The notes under the pieces were generated by a model. That model did no database searches and had not been told where the DNA came from. It saw only the letters and a program-made list of their open reading frames with translations. Below, piece after piece: positions 1-10,614 of a DNA stretch of 64,000 bases. How positions within the stretch are numbered: position 1 is the first letter of the stretch; every line of letters starts with the position of its first letter. The position numbers were made by a program, and so were the translations under genes. Origin of the DNA: Desmodesmus armatus (Eukaryota; Chlorophyta; Chlorophyceae; Sphaeropleales; Scenedesmaceae); contig VIIQ02000006.1 of NCBI GenBank assembly GCA_007449985.2, positions 1-64,000 of the forward strand. The letters run 5' to 3'.

Positions 1-101
1 TGCATTGCTGTTGCCACCCACCAAAACACCAGAACCTGGCACGGTGTAATAGCCTGTAAAAGCGATGTCTGCTGAAGCTGCTGTAGTAGAAGCAAACACC
101 C

Positions 102-725
102 CTAGGCCAGCCACAAGCAGCAACAGCGCCACAACCATTCCCAGTTGGCGCCCAGTGCTGGCAGACTGCTGCGCCACGGGACAGCCGCAGGTTGGCTTCC
201 TGTGGCAACATCGCCCATGCACAGCTGTGGTGGGGTCACCACTGCAAGCAGTAGGGTTACTCTGGGCAGGACGTGACCGCTGCAACTGCCGGCTGCCGGT
301 GTTTTTCGCCGGGGTGCCTGCTGCTGTTGCTGCTGCTTGGGTGTGCTGCACTGCTGTGCCGGACATGCGGAGGCGTCTGCAGTGTCCATCGCCTCCTCGT
401 CTGCTGGCGCATCATGCAGCAGCACAGAGAAGCGATTTGACGACACGATGGTGTGTGCTTCTGCTGCTGCTGGCTTTGTGGGCGCCGCTGACACCGGCTG
501 GCTGTTGCTGGTACTACTACTGCTGGCTGACGCACACGAGGACGCTGCCTGCAATGAGACTGATCCTCCTTCTGATGCAGCAGTGCCTTCGCTGCAGACA
601 GCTTTGGACTGTCAGCAGATGCCGCCAGTCTAGAGTAGCGCTGCTGTGCCAAGTCTCCGTTACTGCTAGGCACACACGGGGGTAGCACTGCCACGGGCTG
701 TGCTGGCCCCAAACTGGGCCACTTT

Positions 726-757
<32 letters not shown>

Positions 758-1072
758 GGTGTGGTCAGCAAGGACACAATGCTGCTGCTGCACTTGCCGC
801 AGGTTAGCACGTGGGGTGAACAGCCACGGCTCACTGCACACACCACAGTAGCGCGCAGTAGTGCCGTGGCGTCCACGCTGGCGCATGGGCAGGGGCTTGC
901 CATTGTCCCTAGACTTGGCTTCTCCAGTTGCCCTGGACTTGCCTATGGGCGGCGGATGCATGAGGTATGCCTCCTCAGCAGCAATGCAATGCTTGCCATC
1001 TGGAGGTAAAACCTGTGCGCGGGAGGGTGAGGCACACAGAGCATCCAACAAGCAGGGGTGCATTCTGAGCAT
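102..1072 (-). other. Gln-rich ORF pair with a finger-like motif; possible protein or retroelement fragment
   Basis: Two overlapping minus-strand frames look more coding-like than their shadows. The upstream frame (1072 down to about 560) carries basic stretches, a cysteine pair followed by a His-Cys pair (YCGVC...QQHC, about residues 75-98) and an 11-Gln run encoded by the repeat at 725-757. From about 554 the coding character moves to another frame (102-554), which contains SSNRFSVLLHDAPADEEAMD and a second Gln run. The shift could be an intron, an indel or decay. The spacing resembles a zinc-finger-like motif, and NRFxxL phrases occur in the N-terminal regions of some retroelement proteins, but no reverse transcriptase or other domain is visible. 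I do not recognise the protein. The start, splicing and continuation past base 1 are unknown. Confidence 0.25.
725..757. repeat. (GCT)n/(CAG)n trinucleotide run
   Basis: An almost pure GCT run lies in the Gln-rich ORF and encodes polyglutamine if read on the minus strand. Similar CAG/GCA tracts recur in coding exons across the window. Confidence 0.85.
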
Positions 1073-4000
1073 CTGTTTAAATTCTCACTATAGCGGGTGG
1101 AGTTGTCTGGTTGATGACGGTGTCCCACAGGCCCCCTTGGGGATGCCATCACCAGTGGTGTGGTGGGGAAGGGGGGGGGGCAACAGGCTACGAGCACCGC
1201 ACAACCCGTCAAGCCAATCCAAACAACCCACACCCTCTCCAGCCCTCCATGGTCACTTCTGATCCAATCGCATGGCTTTCCCTCCCTTACGGAATCAATG
1301 GTCTTATCCACCCCACCTGCATGCAGTGCTTGCTGCGGCGCATGGCCAAATGCAAATGAACACCAGGCCATGTTCTCGCGCTCTCTTGGGACAGTAAAGG
1401 TCCTGCAGGGGCAACGAGAGTAGACAGTGTAATTGAGTGTATTGCGCTACTCGGGGCATCAGCTGTATACAGGTTGAAGTTGTGTCTCCTGTTGCACTGC
1501 AGTTAAACTAGTGCATTCAGACTGCCACACCACTGCTGCCATGCAACTCACCGCACACTCACTCAACGCGTGCAAAAACGGCACCGATTGTTCAACAGAA
1601 CCAGCGGCTGTTCGTTTCAACACGGTGCTTGATTATTGTGCGATCGACTTGCTGTCAAGACACGCGCTGAGCGTATCACGCTGGCATTTTGGTGAATGTA
1701 AGCGAGAACTGCTTATTTTGATGGAATACAGTGACAATTGGCGATAAGAGAGCTGCGTCGCCATAGTGCTGCATTCTGTGGTCCTGAAGTGACGTTCCGA
1801 CAGCATTCCACCGTCGCAGTCCGACATGCTGACGTGCTAGTCAGACACGCGAGTCTACATGCAAATTGCGACATGCTGCAAGGCCTGACATCCTCACAAC
1901 CACAACAAGTGCATCAACAGCGTACACCATGCATCTCAATGTCGCTGACGTGAACAATTGGGAACGGAGCTGCAGTGTGCTATGCAACGTTGTATCCAGC
2001 CGTAAATTCACATCGCCAAGCACATTTTTGGTGGTGGAAGTGGCTGACTGCAGGGATGACAGCTGCACGAGAGGCTTGTTCTGCTTTTATGCTGCCAAGG
2101 TGGACAACTTGAAAGCAAGTCTGCAGGTGGGTGAAATGCACAAGCATACCAGTGCATTGTAACCTCGTCGACAGTTGGTTGGAACAACATACTTGCAGGA
2201 CCTAAACAGAAAACGGCATTCTTGCTGCAGGATGGTACCACTGTCACGGTGACAGAAGTCAATGTGAAGTGGTGCCCAGAACGGTACCGGAAGGGAAACA
2301 GCAGTTTTCAGCTGTACACAACCGTCACAACCAGTCGTGCCGCAACCACCCCCACCACCCCCACCAGCACCATCACACGCAGCCGCAGCAGCCAGCGCAG
2401 CAGTATTCGCACCCCCAGCAGCACGTCCATTGCCAGCACCAGCAGCTGCCGCTGGAGCAGCAGCAGTCCAGAGAGCGGCAAGAGCAACAGCAGCATTCCC
2501 ACCACCAGCAGCTGCCGCTGCAGCAGCAGCAATCCAGAGAGAAAACGCAGCCAGAGCAGCCAGAGCAGAAGCAGCAGCAGCAGCAGCAATGGCGGTGGTT
2601 GCTTGCCAGTGCTCCACCCAAGCTCACGAACTGTGCGCAGAGGTTGATGCACGGAAAGTCGCCCTGTGCAGTGGCAGGGGTGCAGTGGGTGCTGTGGCAG
2701 AAGAGTTGCTGCTACCTGGGTCTTGTGTAACACTGTGGCAGAGTCATATGAAGTCATATGGAGTATAGCAGAGGACACACCTGCAGCAGGGTCAACTTGT
2801 CAAAGACGACCCTGACAGTTAGAGGTTGACTGTTAGATTGACTACAGAGCGTAATAGTACTGAAAACAAGTTATTACTTAACTTATAGAGCGTAATAGTA
2901 CTGAAAACAAATGCGCCCGTTAAAGCGAATCGACTGCTGCAAAGTTTCCAGGAGGAAAGTTTCCCAGGAGGAAAGACAGTCTGATCATGTGATCTGAATT
3001 TGACTTTTCTGACCAGCATGCCAGGTGCAGTGGATATGGACTGAATTGCACGATAAAACCTCGTACCGACGTTGTGCCTTTCCGCCCCGTCAAGGGGAGC
3101 AGCCTGCCAGTATGGGAGCTGACTATTGTGACATGGGCACCCATGGGTGACAGGGTCAAGCTTGGGTGCATGAAACCTTGGTTTCAAGGTACGTTCCACA
3201 TCATCAATCATGACGAAGGCCTGCACATTTCCCGTAAGCAGCCGACCTGTGAAAGGCACATGTGTACTTGGAGTGCAGAATTGAGTGCAGATGGAGTGCA
3301 TGTGTGAGCAGAGTGCCCAGAGAACAAAGTGACATTGCAATCTGAGGGGCGCATAGTGAGCCATATCCACCACAGAGAGGATGTGTGACATGACCGTGAT
3401 GGCAAGGTATGGACATCTTGCATTACATAATACTAGAGTCGTCAAGAAGTGTCGTCAAGAAGTGTCACGATAGGGAGCACAGCAGTCCCTGCTTGTGACA
3501 GTGTGTCTCCAGTAAGTCATGGCCAGCTTGACAATCAGCAATGACCCACCACTTGTCACAATCACAGAGGCGTCGGCAAAGTTGCAGCCCCACCAAGGCC
3601 CCACACAAGGCCAGATGAGTTCAACTCTTTCCACCGCCTGCAAGCCACATTTCAGTGGCATATCTGCGTGTGTACCAACAAACCTGCTGCCCTCAACCTC
3701 ACACGCCTAACCCGCCACTCACATCCACAGCAACCAACAGCTCTGCCGGGGTGGCATCCCCAATTCACAGCAACAGCACTGCCCTGGACTCTCTCTGCAG
3801 GCAACCTGACAAATTCACAGAACAAACCACACACATTAATCGGGTGTACCAGCTGTGCCCCAGCTCAGGTGGTGCAGCAAGCGTGATCACGCAAAGCTGG
3901 GGCACAACAGCACACCACCAGGCTGAACCACATCGAAGGCTGTGTGGCAGGGCACCCCCCCCCCAACATATACAGATATGGACGCAGCTAACCTGCGCAA

Positions 4001-4675
4001 TCTCTCCCCACACTCTCACCGCTGCTGCCCCAAAAGCGTAAACAGTTAATGCCAGTAAAAAGTAATAAACCCAAGTGATTGTACAACGCGCTGCCAAGCA
4101 AGTTGCCAGACCAGACCTTCATTAGTGCAAATTGCGCCCTGCCACGACTCCTGAGCAAGCCAACCCAACCCTGACACAGCACTCACCCCAGATGCCAACC
4201 AACACAACATGCTGACAACATGCCACTCCTCACTACAACCCACGTTGGCCTGTGTGTGGCATAGCATGGTGCCGCCCTCGGCTGGTAAGGACCATCCTGC
4301 TGTGATGCTTTCTGCAGCATTCAGCTATGGCCAATGCAGCCGCCAAGAAGCACACCCACACCCACCCACACACAACCTACAAGTCGGAGCTGGCGCTCAG
4401 CTGCACCCCCCCTGCCACCATCCCCTGCAGCTGTGCCACCCTCTCTCAGTGCCCAAGACTCCAAAAGCGGAGCCCCTATTACTGTCTCTCACTGCCCAGA
4501 ACTCAACATCTGGAGGGCCCCGCATGAAGTTGCCCCCAGCCACCATCTCTCCCGGACTCAAGGGGCCCAGAATTTGCCAAACAACCCTGCCTGCCACGGT
4601 GCCCACAGCTCAGCGCCTACAATGAAGCCCCCTGCCACAGCCAATCAGTCCGTAAGGCTCATAGGCAACCCCTCT
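1073..4675. other. Spacer without an assignable gene
   Basis: No gene could be assigned. There is a CAG/CCA-rich block at about 2330-2600 that opens several low-complexity frames on both strands. Two short ordinary-composition frames on the plus strand (about 2160-2345 and 3074-3307) match nothing I know. A 24-bp direct duplication lies at 2846-2869 and 2887-2910, with smaller ones near 2743 and 3439. The stretch 3620-4675 is CA/CCA-rich and is probably the 3' UTR and downstream region of the minus-strand esterase gene ending at 4676. Confidence 0.5.
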
Positions 4676-7600
4676 CTAGGGCTCGAACGAAGGTGCTTGG
4701 CGCTTGAAGTTCCATGTGGCCTCATACGCCAGGCGCGGCAGCAGGTTCTTGTACGGGTCGCTCTCCCGCTTGCGCAGCAGGTAGCCCATGCCGTCCTCCA
4801 CCTCTGACTTGACCTGCTTGTACAGGGCGTGGCAGGCCTCCCTGTCTGACCCCAGCTCAGGGCTGGTGGGGATGGGTTGCCTGAAGATGAAGTAGGTGCG
4901 CTGGGGAGGGTTGAAGGTGAAGATGCCCGGCTGGTGAGGAGAAGCAAAACAAAGTGCAACAACAGGGCAGGATGAGGTTAGGTCAAGTTGACTGTCAGCG
5001 AAGCCCACAAAGCGCCCCGCCAATCAAAAGTCGAATTGCCAATGCTCCTAACATGCTGCAAATTCAGCCTGATGTGCTGCGCATCATGCAGGAAGCCAAT
5101 ACAAGGCAAGGCCACAGAAATATCATCACTCAACACCAGAAATCAACCAACTCACCGACATAAATGCCTCCAGATCCTCCTCCATGGCATTCACGCCCTT
5201 GCGCGCACGAGGGATCCGCGCCCTGCGCTCCTCCGCACTCATCTCCTCCTTCTTCTGCTGCCGCGGCAGGAATGGCAAATCAAACGGCAGCTGTGGCAGC
5301 TGCGGCGGCTGTGGCAGCAGCTTCTGCAGGCGCTCTAGCTCGTCTCCGTTGAGGTGAGTTGTGACGGCCTCGTCAGCGCCGATGGCAGCGAAGGGAACGA
5401 TGGTGGCGCCGAACTTGCAGGCCATGCGCACAAACTCAGCGCGCTGGGGCCAGATCAGCTTGTAGGCCTCCCCACGGCGCTTCACGGCCTGGAGCAGGGA
5501 ACATGGGAACAGACCGCCATGGTTGGGAATTAGTGCCTTCAAGACGAGACAATATGGAGCTGCTGTTGAGCAATATGCATGCATACACTGCATGCACTGC
5601 ATGCACAGTCTGGTGGCGAACACTGTTCGTGCGATTATGACTGCCAGAACTAGAGCCTGATAAGAAATGACTTCACCCTCACATACAATCCCATAAATTA
5701 CCTGCCCTTGCAACCACCAGCACACGCGACCTAAACCCCCGCAAAACACGCCACAAAGCACACTCACCTCCCTGGCGCCTCCAGGATACAGCAGCACCAT
5801 CTCCCCCTGCTCCAGCAGCTTGTGCATGTTGCGGCCGCTCACAGGCACAGCACCGTACGTACTCAACAGGCTGCCAAACTGCATGGCACCTGCCATCCCA
5901 TCCTCGGGGTTCTGGTTGCCCCCAACCTGGGCCATGCCGCCGTTGGCACCTGCTGCTGTGAGGGCGTCTGGCCCAGCAAACACTACTGGGTGGGCTAGGC
6001 CACGTGGCAGCACTCCAAGCTCCTGAACAAACTCCTGGATCATGGGGTACATGTCTGCAGGGTTGAAATAGGACAGCAAAAGAGACGATGACAGCGCATT
6101 CAGTCACTTCACTGCTATAACATTTGTGCTCAACAAGTGTGCAGATTACAGGCACAGCTGTTGGCCGACTCTAAAGAATGAAAGCTGCTTCAAACAGACG
6201 AAGACGAATCAAACCCAACGCTCAACCAACGGGGATCCAAACCCTACCTGCAGCAAACAGCTGGTGGTTGCCGATCAGCAGCAGTGGCCGTGTGGTGGGG
6301 ATGCCTCCCAAGCCCCTGATGACCTGCCCATCCTCATTCGTGGAGTAAAACACAGGGCTCGTCAGCTTGCTGATGGTAGACACAAAGCCCTCAGTATCCT
6401 TTTCCACCTCTCGGGCAGTAGGCAGCTGGATAGGCACAGGGCGGCCAAAGCCAGCACCGCCACCGTCGGTGGCTGTGCGTGAAGCTGTGCCGTTGGACAG
6501 CTGGCGGCGTGTGACATAGAAGCCCTCATCCTTCAGGATGTTGACCAGGTCAACGCCAGCCTCCATCAGGGGGGCGTGGCTGCGGTTGGTCAGGACCCTG
6601 TGCGCGACACACAGAAGGACAGATACACAGCAGGCGGTTTGCTGGATCAATCTTGGCGCGAAGTTTTGGTGCAGCAGTGTAAGTAGTACACTACGATAGG
6701 ATGTTGACCGGGTCACCACCAGCCTTCATCAAAGGGGCGTGGCTGCCGTTGGTCAGGACCCTGAGAAGTGCAACAAACGGCAGCAACATCAACGTTGTTT
6801 GTTGCATACGCATCTTTGACTGCAGTACGAGCCGATTGCAACAAAGGCAAGCTGTACACGCATCTCATTCAACGCAAGCGCATACCTAGCTCACTCAGCA
6901 AGCAATCAACCCCTTCTCCCAACTAGCTAGCTCACCCTGATATGTTCTTCAAAGACCTCCCAGGCGTATCTGGCTGGGAGGTGTTTGAAGAACATATCAG
7001 GGTGAGCTAGCTAGTTGGGAGAAGGGGTCGCTTGCTTGCTGAGTGAGCTGGCTAGCTAGCTAGAAGAACCCCCAATCCAGCCACCTTGCCTGCTGCGTGC
7101 ACGTGGCAGTGCCTTGCGCAGCCGCTCCGCCTCCTCTGCACTGGGTATGAGCATGTCCCTGTCACTGCCCAGGATGATGGCCCGCTGCTTCACCTCCTTG
7201 TAGCGCGGCTTCATCCAGTCAATGCCCTGCTGGATCAGCTGCAGCCGCCAGGACAGCGTCTCAGGGGGCAGCACCAGACGCAGCGCAGGCAGCTGGGGCA
7301 ACATGTCCACCAGACCCTGTGGGCGGCGATTGGAGGGGGGAGGGGGTGAAGTCTTAGTGATCATAGAATGAGATACGCGTAACTGGAGGCCGTTATTGTG
7401 CTAGGCCGGGCAATGATGGACAGCTTTGCCGCACTGTTTGCCTGAAGCACACAGTGTGGTGTCAGCTATCACTGTGCACGCAATGATTCACATGCATGCC
7501 ACACAACGGAGCTCAGCCAAACAGCACCCACCAACCCCACCCAGCCATCAAAACATCCCAAGCAACTACTCACATACAGCAGCTCAGAAGCCTGCTGGGG

Positions 7601-9962
7601 CAGGGAAGCATTCTGATCCACGTCGTTGAGGGCCATTGCCAGGGGGTTGGCCATCACGGGAGCCAGGGCAAAGGGCAGGAGCCTGTACAGCTCAGTGGGT
7701 GCATTCGCCAGGAGGGGGCCCAGCTGAGGCCAGGGGCTGTTGGCAAAGCTGCTGGCAGGGTTCACAATCACAAGCCTGCAGGCCGACAGGTAGGCAGACA
7801 GCACAGAAACGAACGACTTTCCTGTGAGAGACTGCTCTGGAGCCCAGTGCTGCACGACCATGAAGCCCGTGCTGTGTTGTATGACCACCAGGCTTGCATC
7901 GGCTGCCTCTGGGCGACAGCAAGGCGAAGCACGCACCGCACCACAGCACTGCAATACTGCACATCGCATCACCACGGCTGCTTGACTGCCTTCTGCAACA
8001 CCACTGCAGCGCATGCACCGGATAAAATCCCCCCTCCCTTGGCAACATGAGTGCATGATGCGCTCTTTCGATTGTTGTACAGAACAGCAGTAAGGGCAGT
8101 TTTGTCACAATCAGGTATCGTTTCCGAGGACAGCACCCCTCCCCTTGTCAACACTGCGCCCCAGCAGCATGCTGGCAGGCCCCACCTGTCAATGTAGGCC
8201 TCCAACTTGATGGCCAGGGCCATGACCAGCAGGCCACCAAAGGACTCGCCCATGAGGTACACAGGGCGGCCGCCGTCACAGCTGTCCAGCTCAGCCTTGA
8301 TCAAACCCTGGTAGGAGGGCAAGACAAGCAGCAGCATACAATAGCCACGATGCAAGCTGGGGATACTATCCTCAAAGGTGGGCGCATGCTGGGTTGTTTC
8401 TTCTCCACACACCAGAACACAACCAAACCAAGGCGGGAGGCAGTTTTGCCACTACTGCCGCTCACCCCTGCCACCAGCCTGTCAGCTACAAACCAGAGAG
8501 AAGCTGCTACACCAGTCAGCTGCCAACCAGAGAAGCTGCTACACCAGGATGAAGGCAATTTGTGCATCAGTGCAGCGTTCAGCAGCATTCAGCAGCAGCC
8601 TCTGCCTCACCGCCACAAAATCTGTCAGCTCGTCAAAGGTGCTCCTGTCCGTGCGAGGGATGATAAGGCAGCGCAGGTCAAACGCGCGCGTCAGTCGCGG
8701 GAACTGCCTGTAGGCTGCCAAACCTGTGCCATCGATACCTGGCAAACAGCAGGGCAAGCGGGCACCAGGACACGTGTCGGATGACCGTGTCCCCAGCACA
8801 CTTGACTCCCCAATTTGTGCTCGAGTCCCCATTGGGACTGATAAGCCTTGACGTGTGGTTCACAGGCGTGTTGTGCAGGGGTGGTCAGAGGCAGCTGTGG
8901 CGCTTGTTCGGGATACCTAGCAGGGATACTCTTTTGTTGCGCTGCGTCTGGTTGAAAGCTAGGAGGATACACATGGAAGCTGTGTTGCAGCGCGCTGCAC
9001 TACTGTACACAGGCACGTGGCAGATGCAACAACACACCTGGCATGTAAAACATGAGCGGCAGGGTCGCTGCTGCTGGGGCGCCAGGGGGCTTGGGCACCA
9101 GGGGGGAGAACAGGCGTGCTGGGCCGCCATCGGTCACCAGCGTACCACCTGCCAGCAGCAGCAGCAAGAAGGGTCGCCAGCAGCAGTCAGGAAGGAACCA
9201 GTGAGTATGCTTGCATCCCACCACACCCACAACCAGAGCCTCCGCAACAGACGTGACTCCTCCCTCGACAAGCTCACAACCAACTTCCAGAAGCAAGGTG
9301 CTGGAATGCAAATTTGCTTGATTTTACCATGCAAGATACGATGTGGGGCCATGTTCGTGCAGCAGGGGACGGTGGTCAAGCAGTTTGTCATGCAGAGGCA
9401 CCTGTCCATGCAGGCTGTAAAAGAGCACCTGTGAATTCATCCCGCCTCGCTCCAGAGCCTAACGTAAACCCTTGAACTTACCCATGAGCGTCTTGTCCTT
9501 CAGCACAACCTCTGGGTCACCCAGCAGGGTCTCAGCCAGCACGTTGAAGTCAATCACAGGGACGAATGGCCTGTCCACGCTTTCAGATGCTGCCTGGCCG
9601 ACAAGACCCACAGCTGTTGCTGCTGGGGCAACCTGTGGCCTGTCGTCACTCATGGGGGCTGCCTGGCTCACCTGAGCCCCAGGTGCTGCTGCTGCTGCTG
9701 GGGCTGCCACTGAAACTGTACTGGAAGCTGCGGGACTGCTGCCGTTGGAGCTGCTGCCGTTGCTGCGAGCCACCTCTGGAACGGTATCTGGCTCCATGTC
9801 TGCGACTCTGTCCATTTCGGCCACCTTGGCGGGCTGCAGGCCATTGCTGCACCACCTCCCACCTGGTGCTGGTCTAGGCACCACGAAAGTGGAAGAATAT
9901 GGGGAGCGGTGCGCAGCACACCCAGGCCTTTGCGAAAGCTGCCTGAACGACGATGCATGCAT
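4676..9962 (-). CDS. PES: Phytyl ester synthase / diacylglycerol acyltransferase-like protein (esterase-lipase-thioesterase family, plastid)
   Basis: Ten exons close in frame to 831 residues: 9962-9482, 9148-9038, 8738-8611, 8307-8186, 7775-7574, 7316-7090, 6597-6248, 6054-5768, 5488-5156, 4930-4676 (stop TAG). The Ser/Arg-rich N terminus (MHASSFRQLSQRPGCAAHRS) looks like a chloroplast transit peptide. An alpha/beta-hydrolase half follows (GIDGTG; nucleophile elbow GESFGG; SDRDMLIPS; RSHAPLMEAG with the likely catalytic His). The C-terminal acyltransferase half has IGNHQLF, LLYPGGARE and EFVRMACKFGATIVPF, all typical of plant PES1/PES2. Family members esterify phytol and make triacylglycerol in chloroplasts during stress. 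It is somewhat longer than the Arabidopsis enzymes (about 700), mostly in the Ala/Ser-rich N terminus. Intron 6 starts with GC (AG|GCAAGG), the only donor that keeps frame, and contains an exon duplication and a foldback. The gene is divergent from the WNK kinase. Confidence 0.9.
6698..6763 (-). repeat. Duplicated partial exon inside PES intron 6
   Basis: This 66-bp segment copies 6535-6600, the first 63 bases of PES exon 7 plus its acceptor CAG, with seven substitutions. It keeps an AG acceptor and an open frame (VLTNGSHAPLMKAGGDPVNI against VLTNRSHAPLMEAGVDLVNI) but lacks the rest of the exon. It is probably a decaying tandem duplication. Use as a cryptic or alternative exon is possible but has no direct support. 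Confidence 0.85.
6888..7049. repeat. 75-bp inverted repeat (foldback) in PES intron 6
   Basis: The arms are 6888-6962 and 6975-7049 with a 12-base loop and only about three mismatches. The arm includes CTAGCTAGCTCACCCTGATA. Transcribed as part of the PES pre-mRNA it would form a long hairpin. It may be a small foldback transposon or a local inversion-duplication. No target-site duplication was identified. Confidence 0.9.
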
Positions 9963-10614
9963 GATGGCTGGTGCTGATGAACCTGTCCGATAAAAAGAAG
10001 GCCAGCAGAACCAGCGCCCAAATCAAACCGACAATGAAGCTGCCTCTGCAGAACACTGAGTATGAAACAAAAGCAATGAGGCTGAGATGATCGTGCTCCA
10101 ATCACTTGCTTGCTCAAACCACCAATTGCAAGTTTACTCAAAGCCCCAAAAGCCCAAGCTGGTCTCACTGGGAGGCACGTCTCATCCTCGCAGAAGTTTG
10201 TTTGGTATCCGTCTGCAAATCCATTGCGTTTTTCGCATCCGTCTCTGACGTTGTGAAGAGGGTCAGGCAAACTTACAGGCCAATCTCACACGCTACCAAT
10301 CCAATTTAGCTCTTGTGTATCACTCGCCTTCTGGCTTGGGGGTCCGCTCGCCTCCTTGGGGTCACGTTTCCTCTGTCTGCCTCCTTGCAGTGGTGGTGGT
10401 TGCGCACGGCAGGCCCGCTGGGCCTCGCCTTCAACAGTCTAGTTTTGATGTGGCAGTCCATACAGTGATACGCCTCGCCCCAGTTGGTCAGGATTCCTGC
10501 CTCTTCAGCCCGGTTCATCTGATGCTGTCCCAGCAGTGCTGTCCAGCAGAGCACCCCGCAGCTTGAGGCGGTAGGGGCTTGTCCCACAGTGCAGCCTTGT
10601 TGGCTCTGGCACAC
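9963..10614. promoter_or_regulatory. Shared upstream region of PES and WNK kinase
   Basis: These 652 bases separate two divergent start codons and must hold both promoters and 5' UTRs. I see no convincing TATA box or repeated operator-like site. Confidence 0.5.

Noticed and set aside
2087..2617. Ala-rich minus-strand ORF and matching Gln/Ser/His-rich plus ORFs
   Set aside because: All are readings of one CAG/CCA-rich block in different frames. None shows ordinary protein composition.
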